Shown: piece after piece, positions 9,648 to 18,607 of the stretch
How positions within the stretch are numbered: the first letter of the stretch is position 1
Layout: each line of letters begins with the position of its first letter
Source of the DNA: Algoriphagus ratkowskyi
Lineage (GTDB): Bacteria; Bacteroidota; Bacteroidia; Cytophagales; Cyclobacteriaceae
NCBI RefSeq assembly: GCF_002150505.1
Contig: NZ_MSSV01000015.1
Location: forward strand, 62,001-126,000
DNA length: 64,000 nt
Direction of reading: 5' to 3'
Translations under genes and position numbers: made by a program
Notes under the pieces: generated by a model
What the model saw: the letters and a program-made list of their open reading frames with translations, nothing else
What the model was told of the DNA's origin: nothing
Database searches by the model: none

Positions 9648-9687
9648 TAGAATGCTATTCTAGGTATGTGCAACTAGTTTGTATGAA

Positions 9688-10548
9688 TTACAGAATCATC
9701 TTTTCAATTGGAACGACTAAGATACCTTCTGCTCCGGCAGCTCTGAGTTCCTCAATATTTTCCCAGAAAGTATCTTCATTCAATACCGAATGTACCGAAG
9801 ACCAACCCTCCTGCGCCAAAGGCAAAATAGTAGGGCTTCTCATTCCTGGAATCAGGCTGGTGATCTTCTCTATGGATTCATTTGGGGCGTTGAGTAGTAC
9901 ATACTTGCTGCTCTTTCCAGCCTGAACAGCATTTATTCTAAAGAGTAATCTTTCTGCGATTTCCCTTTTCCAATCAGGAAGCTCGTTATGAGCTATTAAA
10001 ACAGCTTCGGATTTAAAAATCTCCTCTACTTCCTTCAAGCCATTCATCATCAATGTAGAGCCAGAGCTTACGATATCACAGATACCTTCTGCCAAACCTA
10101 TGCTAGGAGCGATCTCAACGGAGCCTGAGATTTCGTGGATTTCTGCATTAATATTTTGGCTTTTGAGGTAATCGCCAAGGATTTTTGGGTAAGAAGTTGC
10201 AATGCTTTTTCCTTCGAAAAATTGTACTCCTTCATACGCTTGGCCTTTGGCTACCGCAAGTGATAGTCTGCATTTGGAGAATCCAAGAGCCTTCATCGTA
10301 GTGACATTCTTGTCTTTCTCTACAACTTCATTCTGGCCCACAATACCAAGATCGGCTACTCCATCAGCTACATATCCTGGGATATCGTCGTCTCGGAGAA
10401 AGAGGAATTCAATTGGGAAATTGGTGGAAGTTGACTTGAGTTTGCCCGTTCCATTATAAAATTTGATACCACATTCTTTGATGAGGCTAAGTGAATCGTC
10501 TGATAGTCTGCCGCTTTTCTGCACAGCAATACGGATAATTTTTTCCAT
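9688..10548 (-). CDS. hisG: ATP phosphoribosyltransferase, long form
   Basis: First and committed enzyme of histidine synthesis, joining ATP and PRPP; the family is feedback-inhibited by histidine. The 286 residues make this the long form: catalytic lobes at about 1-210 (RIAVQKSGRLSDDSL, DLGIVGQNEVVEKD, and the PRPP loop EGICDIVSSGSTLMMNGL) and a C-terminal ACT-like regulatory domain at about 215-286. Long-form HisG does not need HisZ, and none is present. It is the first enzyme gene of the operon. A histidine-rich leader reading frame ends 96 bases before its ATG, so it is probably attenuated as well as feedback-controlled. Confidence 0.97.
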   Translation of the reverse strand: MEKIIRIAVQKSGRLSDDSLSLIKECGIKFYNGTGKLKSTSTNFPIEFLFLRDDDIPGYVADGVADLGIVGQNEVVEKDKNVTTMKALGFSKCRLSLAVAKGQAYEGVQFFEGKSIATSYPKILGDYLKSQNINAEIHEISGSVEIAPSIGLAEGICDIVSSGSTLMMNGLKEVEEIFKSEAVLIAHNELPDWKREIAERLLFRINAVQAGKSSKYVLLNAPNESIEKITSLIPGMRSPTILPLAQEGWSSVHSVLNEDTFWENIEELRAAGAEGILVVPIEKMIL

Positions 10549-10591
10549 GGTCGTAAGTTACGCTAAGAAGTAAAATGTTATAGTAAATGTT

Positions 10592-10625
10592 GGCGAAAAG
10601 CGGAATCCCTATCATCGGCTTCACC
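10592..10625 (-). promoter_or_regulatory. Hairpin between the his leader peptide and hisG
   Basis: In the transcribed (minus) strand GGTGAAGC pairs with GCTTTTCGCC through eight pairs, one of them G-U, with a two-base bulge and a 16-base loop. It lies 44 bases before the hisG start and is followed by a broken U-rich stretch rather than a clean U tract. It may be the second terminator or an alternative fold of the attenuator. No antiterminator pairing was convincing by eye. Confidence 0.4.
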
Positions 10626-10632
10626 GGGTGTG

Positions 10633-10655
10633 TAAAAATATTCCTCAGGAGGAAT
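10633..10655 (-). terminator. Putative attenuator hairpin with U tract at the end of the his leader
   Basis: Transcribed strand: ATTCCT-CCTG-AGGAAT, a perfect 6-bp stem with a 4-base loop, followed by ATTTTTA. The leader-peptide stop codon falls at the stem-loop junction, so a ribosome held at the preceding histidine codons or at the stop would block the hairpin. This is what a ribosome-controlled terminator needs, although the stem is short. Confidence 0.5.
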
Positions 10656-10728
10656 GATGGAAATGGTGCACCAAGTTGCCTTGGTGTGCAGTTGCTAAAA
10701 AATCAATATTTCTATTGTTGTTTTCCAT
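10645..10728 (-). CDS. Histidine-rich leader peptide of the his operon
   Basis: A 27-codon reading frame starting ATG at 10728 and ending TGA at 10645, directly upstream of hisG and read in the same direction. It has five histidines: one at position 15 and four clustered at 21, 22, 24 and 25 (VHHFHHSS then stop). The ATG lies 9 bases after the -7 element of a consensus promoter, so this is the first thing translated from the his mRNA. A hairpin (10669-10686) lies inside the frame and two more follow. By analogy with enterobacterial HisL, stalling at the histidine codons when His-tRNA is scarce would change folding and allow read-through into hisG. A longer frame to 10866 exists but starts upstream of the promoter, so I do not use it. 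Confidence 0.75.
   Translation of the reverse strand: MENNNRNIDFLATAHQGNLVHHFHHSS
10669..10686 (-). promoter_or_regulatory. Hairpin within the his leader reading frame
   Basis: CACCAAG and CTTGGTG form a perfect 7-bp stem with a 4-base loop across codons 15-21 of the leader peptide. It fits the pause (1:2) hairpin of a classical attenuator: it forms behind RNA polymerase and is opened by the translating ribosome. Confidence 0.5.
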
Positions 10729-10737
10729 TATCGTTGG

Positions 10738-10768
10738 CAAAGATAGGACGTGACTGAGAAAATGCAAA
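10738..10768 (-). promoter_or_regulatory. Consensus Bacteroidota promoter of the his operon
   Basis: On the minus strand TTTG (10765-10768) is followed by exactly 19 bases and then TATCTTTG (10738-10745). This is a perfect match to the TTTG-N19-TAnnTTTG housekeeping sigma promoter of Bacteroidota. Transcription should begin only a few bases before the leader-peptide ATG at 10728, giving an almost leaderless start. Confidence 0.85.
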
Positions 10769-10800
10769 TTGAGTGCTGAAATTTTAAGTAATAACTTTTT

Positions 10801-10850
10801 TAACCGCAGAGCGGCACAGAGTTTTACGCAGAGATCGCAGTTTTCTAATC
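10801..10850. repeat. Degenerate AACCGCAGAG/ACGCAGAG-type dispersed repeat
   Basis: Reads TAACCGCAGAGCGGCACAGA and then TTTTACGCAGAGATCGCAG. Related strings occur at about 27850-27885, 50286-50325, 50390-50440, 57027-57075 and 63252-63290. All are intergenic, at gene ends or just upstream of genes, and appear to be decayed copies of one short family. Confidence 0.5.
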
Positions 10851-10907
10851 TATTGATATTTTTCATGAGACAGGAAAAGTGGAGAGAGACTCTTATCTTA
10901 TTTGAAA

Positions 10908-10928
10908 CCGTTCGTGTGACACGAACGG
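10908..10928. repeat. Perfect palindrome CCGTTCGTG-TGA-CACGAACGG
   Basis: A 9-bp perfect inverted repeat with a 3-base centre, followed by GTGGCGCGGTGAAGT. A second, degenerate copy (TTCTTGTGACACGACCAGCGG) follows about 50 bases on. The pairing of two copies suggests a small dispersed repeat rather than a protein-binding site. Confidence 0.55.
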
Positions 10929-11050
10929 TGGCGCGGTGAAGTCTTTTTTTATTGTGACAGTTCTTGTGACACGACCAGCGGCGGGGCTTATGTGTCTGAA
11001 AACTGTCACTGAAAACTGAGAATGATTACCTACAACCATCACACATATCG

Positions 11051-12136
11051 CTATTTAAGTAACTCATCCAAGCTCTCCATATCCCCCAGTAATGCTTTTC
11101 TAATGGCCTGATTCCAATCTGATTGTATTCCCTTATTTATGCCATTGTTGGTTTGATCGTCGTACGCATCTTGAAACCTATTCATCTCCCGATATGCATC
11201 CAAGTAGATGTCATTAAGCGTTGCTTCGAATAGCTTCGGTTCAAATTCTACGCTTTTTAATCGCTGGATCATACGATCAGCAGCAATTCTGGTCAAATCA
11301 AAATGTCGTTGCTCATGGTTATTCGCATAGTCATTAGCCGATTTTACCCAAGATTGACCTGGAAGCATATATACCTTGACTTCAATATTTTGCACTATCT
11401 CTCCATTATGTATCGAAGCATTACCTGCAATGGACAAACTGCTAAAAATCGTCGCATTGAAGGCGCTCTTGTTTGGGGGTGCTTCGGTAAAGTCCGCCCA
11501 TGTCAATGGTCGTTTAGGATCATAAAAAACCGTGTCCTTAGTACTTTTCCTTTTTATATCGAGAATATTCAGACGTACACTCTTTGCAAGCAACCTATTG
11601 CTGGAATATTGGGTGTTGAGCCATTCGTCAAAGTATTCCCAGCTATTTTCAAAAAGATTCTGAATGGAAATTTCAACGTTTTGCATCTGATTTGCAGGTC
11701 TGCCATATTCAGCTTTACTAGTGAAGTCCACCAAATTAATTAGCTTATTTTCATCCACTAAATAAAATCCCAAGCTTAGCTGGACTTCACCTTTGTAGCC
11801 TCTTTGTGCTGCTTGATAGATTTCCTTCATTTCAAGCTTATAGATTTTTACCTGAAATTTAAATGAAGGATTAGGCGTAGGGTTTATCCTAGATTGATAA
11901 AGAGTAAGTGCTTGCTGGGCTAGCTTTCCATTGAAACTAGCGTTACGCTTATTTCGATCCGAATCATAAATCTGCCCAATAGTCTTTTTCAGTCGGGTAT
12001 CTAAAACCTCTTCAAACTGATAATCTTTATTGTGAACCGGTTTAGTGCTAGGCGTAAGCTTCAGAATAACTTCTTGTCCCTGAGAATAGCTAAGAGAAAT
12101 TAGGAGACAAAAAAGGCTGATAAGCGAAAGTTTCAT
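11051..12136 (-). CDS. Exported DUF922-like protein with HExxH motif
   Basis: A 361-residue protein with a signal peptide (cleavage probably after YSQG near residue 20). The C-terminal half has the combination seen in DUF922 proteins: an LTWADFTEAPPNKSAFNA segment near 205-225, a beta-rich stretch, then NHEQRHFDLTRIAADRM, which is an HExxH zinc-protease-like motif. The N-terminal half is unlike anything I recognise. The family is described as putative metallopeptidases without a known substrate, so protease activity is inference. It is a single gene between the his region and the esterase. Confidence 0.65.
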   Translation of the reverse strand: MKLSLISLFCLLISLSYSQGQEVILKLTPSTKPVHNKDYQFEEVLDTRLKKTIGQIYDSDRNKRNASFNGKLAQQALTLYQSRINPTPNPSFKFQVKIYKLEMKEIYQAAQRGYKGEVQLSLGFYLVDENKLINLVDFTSKAEYGRPANQMQNVEISIQNLFENSWEYFDEWLNTQYSSNRLLAKSVRLNILDIKRKSTKDTVFYDPKRPLTWADFTEAPPNKSAFNATIFSSLSIAGNASIHNGEIVQNIEVKVYMLPGQSWVKSANDYANNHEQRHFDLTRIAADRMIQRLKSVEFEPKLFEATLNDIYLDAYREMNRFQDAYDDQTNNGINKGIQSDWNQAIRKALLGDMESLDELLK

Positions 12137-12200
12137 GAATTGGAGAACGATAAAGTACCCAAAAAGTTAAAGCTGCTCGTGAGACACTAGGTTACATACA

Positions 12201-12231
12201 TAGAAAAGAAGCGCAGCTTTTAACTGCGCTC
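12201..12231 (-). terminator. Terminator-like hairpin after the esterase gene
   Basis: AGCGCAG and CTGCGCT (12210-12216 and 12224-12230) form a 7-bp stem. In the minus direction it is followed by TCTTTTC. It lies 24 bases after the esterase stop. Confidence 0.55.
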
Positions 12232-12254
12232 CAAGGGTATCTTTAATTTTTGAA

Positions 12255-14043
<1,789 letters not shown>

Positions 14044-14631
14044 ATGAAAGCCTTATTCACAGTAGTATTAGCAAGCGCATTATCTTTTAGCTCATTAGCA
14101 GCCAGCGCAAGTGAGGATTTGAAAGCACTTTCCACAGTACATTCAAACTACAAAAAAATTAGCGTCACCCTTACTGAAGGCCTTGGTAAAGCGACAATAT
14201 CTATTCTTGATGCAGACGGAAAAAGCTTGAGTAGTAGAAACGTACGTGTCAAAAAGGAGAATATGATGGTCCCTTATGATTTGAAGAACCTTCCTGCTGG
14301 AGAATATCAGGTGAAAATCGAAACAGGAGCGGAGCAAGTAATTTATACCGTAGAAACTAAAGATAAGCCAGTTGCGACCGAAGCATTGCCTTTGATGGCT
14401 TCTGTCAAAATTGTGGACAATAATACAGTCAACCTTTCAGTGATGGGACTTGAGGAAGCAGGAGTAGATGTGAAAATTTATTCAAAGGTTTCTGACGAAG
14501 TTATCTATACAGATCACATAATTCAGGCTGAAGGATTCAGAAAAGATTACTCATTTAGCAAAATGAACGTCTCGGACATCTATTTCATAGTGACCGATTC
14601 ACAAGGAAGAAGTAAAACATTTAATTTCTAA
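14044..14631 (+). CDS. Small exported beta-rich protein of unknown function
   Basis: A 195-residue protein with a clean signal peptide (MKALFTVVLASALSFSSLAASA). The mature part alternates short strands and contains two similar halves of about 80 residues each. The first includes KATISILDADGKSLSSRNVRV and ends LPAGEYQVKIETG; the second includes VNLSVMGLEEAGVDVKIYSK and ends DIYFIVTDSQGRSKTFNF. These resemble the beta-sandwich of T9SS-type C-terminal domains, but it lacks the terminal lysine-rich ending, so I do not call it a sorting signal. It stands alone with a long upstream region and a strong terminator, which suggests a well-expressed single gene. Function unknown. Confidence 0.75.
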   Translation: MKALFTVVLASALSFSSLAASASEDLKALSTVHSNYKKISVTLTEGLGKATISILDADGKSLSSRNVRVKKENMMVPYDLKNLPAGEYQVKIETGAEQVIYTVETKDKPVATEALPLMASVKIVDNNTVNLSVMGLEEAGVDVKIYSKVSDEVIYTDHIIQAEGFRKDYSFSKMNVSDIYFIVTDSQGRSKTFNF

Positions 14632-14652
14632 AATTAAGCCAACTAGCACCAC

Positions 14653-14683
14653 AAGCCCTAATTTTCGAATTAGGGCTTTTTTT
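14653..14683 (+). terminator. Strong intrinsic terminator with UUCG tetraloop
   Basis: AAGCCCTAATT-TTCG-AATTAGGGCTT: an 11-bp perfect stem closed by a TTCG tetraloop, running into TTTTT. It lies 22 bases after the stop of the small exported-protein gene. Confidence 0.9.
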
Positions 14684-14870
14684 ATGTAAAAATATTAACA
14701 ACAGAACCCACAAAGGGAAACGCCGAGAGCGCGGCTATTCACTTTCTTTGGATCCATATTTTCATGAATTCAAAAATCGTCGTATCCAGTTCAAAGTTAG
14801 AAATTGAAAAGATCTGAAAATACTGAGAGTTTTATCCTGTAAAATCTGCGGGAATGAAATATCCAGTACA

Positions 14871-15824
14871 CTACAACCACTTTTTCCTTTTGAAATAAAT
14901 GAAGGGTAATATCGCTGAGCAGATCATCGCAAGGATTACCACAGGATAGCCAAAGTCAACTGTTAGTTCTGGCATTGATTCAAAGTTCATCCCATACACG
15001 CCAGCAATGAGTGTAGGTAGTGAAATACAGACAGTGACTACGGTGAGCATCTTGAATATATGGTTTTGCTCCAAGTCAATTTTGTTGGAAACATTCTCCT
15101 TGAGATCATCCAGCCTGTCAAAATTGAATTGAATGTAATCAGAGATCACAAGCATATCATTCAGTTCAGCCCGGACACTTTCCTTTAAGTCTACTTCTTG
15201 CTCCCAATCGCTCTTCATATATAATCTCAAAACACGTCTGGTCTCCAGAAGTGATTCTTTAATCAATAGGTTGTTGAAATTATAGCTGGTGATAATGTCC
15301 ATGACATTGCTGGAAAAGTCTTTTTCTACCAAAATTTTATTAGCGAGAACTTTGACTTTTCTACTTAAACTCTCTGTGATATCGGCAAAATAATCAGAGA
15401 TAAATTCGAATTGAAAATTGAAAATACCCTTCAAATCTTTTATTCTCTGCAAGGACTTTATTTTAGCTGGATACAGCTCATTGAAATACGCATCAAGATT
15501 GGAGCTTGAGAATAAAAAAAGACCAGTTTGCGTGATGATGATGAAAAGCGGTTCTTCAATCATTCTTTTCTCCTTGCTGTAATAGGGGATGGAGAAGTGA
15601 AATGCTGCTTGGAATTCGTTTTCCAAAAAGTGGGAACTGATCTCGATGTCTTCGAAATGCTTCATGATGGTGAAGTCAAGCCCATAATTTTCTTCCAGCC
15701 AGCTCAACTCTGATTTGCCATAGTCCAAGAATTGCATGACATGAAAATCCAGTTCGGAAACGGTCAGTTCACTTACGCTTTGTGCTTGAAAGGACTTTTT
15801 ATTGGCTAGGAGGATTTCGATCAT
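14871..15824 (-). CDS. corA: CorA-type divalent cation (magnesium) transporter
   Basis: A 317-residue protein of the normal CorA length. It has a long cytosolic N-domain (about 1-250) rich in helices that form the funnel, then two C-terminal membrane helices. The first ends in the selectivity signature YGMNF (GVYGMNFESMPEL, about 278-290), and the second spans about 295-311 before the basic tail KRKKW. CorA pentamers move magnesium (also cobalt or nickel) into the cell. It is a single gene with no visible magnesium riboswitch upstream. Confidence 0.92.
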   Translation of the reverse strand: MIEILLANKKSFQAQSVSELTVSELDFHVMQFLDYGKSELSWLEENYGLDFTIMKHFEDIEISSHFLENEFQAAFHFSIPYYSKEKRMIEEPLFIIITQTGLFLFSSSNLDAYFNELYPAKIKSLQRIKDLKGIFNFQFEFISDYFADITESLSRKVKVLANKILVEKDFSSNVMDIITSYNFNNLLIKESLLETRRVLRLYMKSDWEQEVDLKESVRAELNDMLVISDYIQFNFDRLDDLKENVSNKIDLEQNHIFKMLTVVTVCISLPTLIAGVYGMNFESMPELTVDFGYPVVILAMICSAILPFIYFKRKKWL

Positions 15825-15948
15825 TGGGTTGATTTTAAGTAAGAAATAGTTGCCGCAGCATTATTCTCTATTTTAAATTTTATGTATATCCGCTTTTCTA
15901 CCAGTAAAGACGGAAAAGCAATCTAGAATTTGTTCAAATTTATAATTG

Positions 15949-15980
15949 AGGTCACTTCGGTCTTCGGTCATCGGTCTTCC
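15949..15980. repeat. Heptameric CGGTC(T/A)T tandem repeat
   Basis: Three successive near-identical 7-base units, CGGTCTT, CGGTCAT and CGGTCTT, followed by CCGACC. A related TCGGTCATCGGT string occurs at about 47310-47322. Intergenic, no gene effect visible. Confidence 0.55.
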
Positions 15981-16038
15981 GACCAGATAAACAAAGAATC
16001 TAAGGCAACTGGCATCATTACGGATAATCACATTAAAT

Positions 16039-16665
16039 TTAAATTCCTTTCATCTTCTTTTCCCTTACTATCCAAAACGCCACTAATATATTTGGAACCC
16101 AGCACAACCAAGCGACTATCTGATAAGCTGGGATAAAATCTCCTTGATGCATTATGATTAGAATTGGCAGCCAAATCCTCAGCGTTACTGCCGCGAAGCA
16201 TGCTGCATAGCTAAAAATCATCCAGTTTTCGTGAGCATCAAAATTTCGCTTCTTTGCAGTAAGCCATCCCATCATCGTAGTGCCAAGCCAGATAATTCCT
16301 AAGGACACGAATCCGAGAATGCTGACGATTCCTCCTGTGGCATATAGTCCTATGTATATTCCAGCGATGCTACTGAAGAATGCGGCGGTGACGTATGCCA
16401 TTCCGATTTTCTTGTGAATCTTCCTGTTTCTGTCTCGAAATGCCTTAGGGAATTGAGACCAGCCGATCAGTAAAGCGAAACCTCCAAGAATAATGTGGGT
16501 GTAGAATGCAGCGTTCCAAATTGGGTTGCTCAGGAGCTCTACTGATTTCTGCTGAAGCAACCCAAAATTCCTGTCTATCACAAAGTAGATTGAAGGGTAG
16601 AGTCCTATCGCGATACACAGGAAGGTAAATATCCACCAGCCAAATTTTCTCATGATAGCTTTCAT
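16039..16665 (-). CDS. DUF2306 multi-pass membrane protein
   Basis: A 208-residue protein with about six hydrophobic segments (near 9-28, 50-72, 88-108, 112-135, 150-172, 183-200). It contains the histidine-bearing signatures NAAFYTHIILGGFALLIGW, RKIHKKIGMAYV and FDAHENWMIFSYAACFAAVTLR (split as FDAHENWMIFSY and AACFAAVTLR), which are typical of DUF2306. Paired histidines in the membrane region suggest cofactor or metal binding, but no function has been established for the family to my knowledge. It is followed on the same strand by unrelated genes at a distance. The next gene upstream, an SRPBCC protein, is 56 bases away and could share transcription. Confidence 0.72.
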   Translation of the reverse strand: MKAIMRKFGWWIFTFLCIAIGLYPSIYFVIDRNFGLLQQKSVELLSNPIWNAAFYTHIILGGFALLIGWSQFPKAFRDRNRKIHKKIGMAYVTAAFFSSIAGIYIGLYATGGIVSILGFVSLGIIWLGTTMMGWLTAKKRNFDAHENWMIFSYAACFAAVTLRIWLPILIIMHQGDFIPAYQIVAWLCWVPNILVAFWIVREKKMKGI

Positions 16666-16721
16666 GAATGACCGATGTTAGATCGAGTAACGTTTTGTGT
16701 AGGGAATATTTCCATGGAGTA

Positions 16722-17216
16722 TTACTTCGCTAAATATTTCTCTAGCTGGTCAAATGTCCCGCCAAAGCCTTTCTCCATATTATCAATATTTTCTGAGAAT
16801 ATCTGTTTGGAAACATCAGAAGCATTGTGTGGGAAGGAGACTAAATCTATGCGGGTTTTGTCATCTTCCACATAAAACTCCAGATCTACAATCATTTCAA
16901 GTGGCCAATCAGCTCCGAAAGGCACTTTAGGAGCTTTAGCTGTTTCACCGGCTTCATTAGAGAAGCTGTTTATAAACTGAAGTTTGGAAGATTCCTTAAT
17001 GTCTTTGAGCACCCATTTTGCCCACATTTCATTGCCGTCATTTCCTTTGAGCACAAAGTGGAAAATGCCTTCTGGATAAAATTCGAAGGTTTGCACTTCC
17101 ATCTCATATCCCGCCGGTCCCCACCAGTGTTGGAGGCTTTCTGAAGTGGTAAAAGCATTGTAAACTTCTTCTTTGGATTGGGTAAAGTAGCGGGTGATTT
17201 CGAGTTGGGCAGACAT
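16722..17216 (-). CDS. SRPBCC/AHSA1-family protein
   Basis: A 164-residue START-like fold protein. Typical AHSA1 features are visible: the opening LEITRYFTQSKEEVYNAFTT, the WWGPAGYEMEV motif, and a C-terminal helix ending in MEKGFGGTFDQLEKYL. The family binds hydrophobic ligands or co-chaperones in a groove between sheet and long C-terminal helix; the ligand here is not predictable. It lies 56 bases upstream of the DUF2306 gene on the same strand, so a two-gene unit is possible. Confidence 0.8.
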   Translation of the reverse strand: MSAQLEITRYFTQSKEEVYNAFTTSESLQHWWGPAGYEMEVQTFEFYPEGIFHFVLKGNDGNEMWAKWVLKDIKESSKLQFINSFSNEAGETAKAPKVPFGADWPLEMIVDLEFYVEDDKTRIDLVSFPHNASDVSKQIFSENIDNMEKGFGGTFDQLEKYLAK

Positions 17217-17227
17217 GAAGTTGGGTA

Positions 17228-17512
17228 TTAGTGTTTTGAGAAATTTTGCTCGTATTTCATTAAACCAAAAACAGTTATTCTATCAATTTCAGTTTTGTAA
17301 ATAATCGTGTATCCCATAAAAATCATATCACGAATAGTGACATCATCGAAATAAATGGATTTTCGATGCTTGAGTGGGTGATGCTCAAGAGTTTTGATTT
17401 GTTTAAAGAGTTTTTGCTTAAACCTTCAAGCTGCTTCTGGTTTATCACTTGATATATAAGCTATTTGTCTATTGAGTTTCTTCAGAAATAGATCCTGAAT
17501 CTCAATTTTCAT
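17228..17512 (-). pseudogene. ParE/RelE-type toxin with an internal stop codon
   Basis: A 95-codon frame on the minus strand that would encode a complete RelE/ParE-superfamily toxin but for a TGA at codon 29 (17426-17428). Before the stop it reads KIEIQDLFLKKLNRQIAYIS and DKPEAA; after it, RFKQKLFKQIKTLEHHPLKH, IRDMIFMGYTIIYK and ITVFGLMKYEQNF. The last parts match the usual toxin core and its C-terminal strand. No other frame disruption is visible, so a single substitution (for example from CGA) would explain the loss. It lies downstream of a small antitoxin-like gene, as in parDE pairs. Confidence 0.8.
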
Positions 17513-17591
17513 ATGATTGTATTTGGTTTTTTATAGGTCATATGGAATCTTGCATAGTTTTTTATCATTCTTCAGTTTGAAGCATGGTGAC

Positions 17592-17828
17592 TTACTCGAT
17601 TTCATAGCGCTTTATTGTTTCTTCTAAAATTTCGTCAGCTTCTTCTAAAGAATAGGTTTTTGTTTTCCCGGAATTAAGTTTTTGATATTCATTCTGTAAT
17701 TCTGGTTCTGAAAATCCAAAATGAAGCTCATTTTCGATCACTTGAAGATCTTCTTTATCAAATTGCTGGAGAAGAGATAAAACTTTATCACGAATCTTCT
17801 CACTGACTTTTATTTTGATCGTTTCCAT
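17592..17828 (-). CDS. Antitoxin-like small protein (partner of broken ParE-type toxin)
   Basis: A 78-residue, charged, mostly helical protein (opening METIKIKVSEKIRDKVLSLL; C-terminal SLEEADEILEETIKRYEIE). It has the size and composition of the antitoxins that precede ParE/RelE toxins in Bacteroidota. The toxin frame that follows on the same strand carries an in-frame stop, and the gap between them (79 bases) is longer than usual for such pairs. The antitoxin may persist without its target. The assignment rests on size, shape and neighbour, not on a recognised domain. Confidence 0.65.
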   Translation of the reverse strand: METIKIKVSEKIRDKVLSLLQQFDKEDLQVIENELHFGFSEPELQNEYQKLNSGKTKTYSLEEADEILEETIKRYEIE

Positions 17829-17877
17829 CCTGTAAGATAAGATTTTAGACTTTTAAAATAAGTGAATGATCTTGATT

Positions 17878-18456
17878 TTAAAGAATATCATGCAACCTCA
17901 AATGCTGAATCAACATAATAGTCTTTGCATCTTTGATCTCACCTGTATTTATCATCTTTAGAGCTTCTTCAAAAGGCATTTCCAACACTTCGATGTTTTC
18001 TTCCTCGTGATCTACGCCACCACCTTCACTGACTTTCATGTCCTTTGAGTACGCAGCGATAAAGAAGTAGAGAACCTCAGTTACTGATCCTGGCGACATA
18101 TAGGCTTCAAAGACCTTTTTCACATCATTGACCATATAGCCAGTTTCCTCCTCAGTTTCTCTGCGAATGCAGTCTTCTGCATTATCCTTATCCAAAAGCC
18201 CGGCACAAGCTTCGATCATCATGCCTGTTTCATTGCCATTGGTGTAAGTTGGTAGTCGAAACTGACGTGTAAGAATTACGGTTTTCTGATCTTGATTGTA
18301 CAAAAGAATGGTGGCTCCATTTCCCCTATCGTATACTTCTCGGGTTTGTGTAATGTCTTCACCAGATTTCTTCGTGTACGCGTAAGTGATTTTCCGAAGT
18401 GTGTACCAATTGTCTGAGAGTACTTCGGTATTGGTGATTTTTACGTCTTTGATCAT
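17878..18456 (-). CDS. nudK: GDP-mannose pyrophosphatase, Nudix family (NudK)
   Basis: A 192-residue Nudix hydrolase, the same length as enterobacterial NudK, which splits GDP-mannose into GMP and mannose 1-phosphate. The Nudix box is visible as [20 protein letters not shown] followed by TGY. Flanking segments are also NudK-like: [20 protein letters not shown] before it, and [40 protein letters not shown] after it. It probably clears excess GDP-mannose. It is a single gene. Confidence 0.9.
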   Translation of the reverse strand: MIKDVKITNTEVLSDNWYTLRKITYAYTKKSGEDITQTREVYDRGNGATILLYNQDQKTVILTRQFRLPTYTNGNETGMMIEACAGLLDKDNAEDCIRRETEEETGYMVNDVKKVFEAYMSPGSVTEVLYFFIAAYSKDMKVSEGGGVDHEEENIEVLEMPFEEALKMINTGEIKDAKTIMLIQHLRLHDIL

Positions 18457-18607
18457 GTTTTAGACTAGTGTTAAAAATAAACCCAGAGTTGTGGTCTGGG
18501 TTTAAAATGATTTTAAAATTTTTAAACATCGCGCGAAGAGAATAATAACTACTGTTTACTATTTCACCTCTCACCTCTCACTACTTACTTCTTACAAATC
18601 TTACAAT

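Larger units (their letters stand above)
10549..11050. other. Intergenic region: his control region and small palindromic repeats
   Basis: The part nearest hisG holds the his leader, hairpins and promoter listed separately. Further out are a CGCAGAG-type repeat and a perfect palindrome (10908-10928) with a degenerate second copy near 10957-10986 (TTCTTGTGACACGACCAGCG). No other gene is seen. Confidence 0.7.

Noticed and set aside
10729..10866. N-terminal extension of the his leader peptide frame
   Set aside because: It lies upstream of the consensus promoter and would not be in the transcript.
17426..17428. Programmed stop-codon read-through in the ParE-type toxin
   Set aside because: There is no read-through signal or selenocysteine element in view, so simple decay is more likely.
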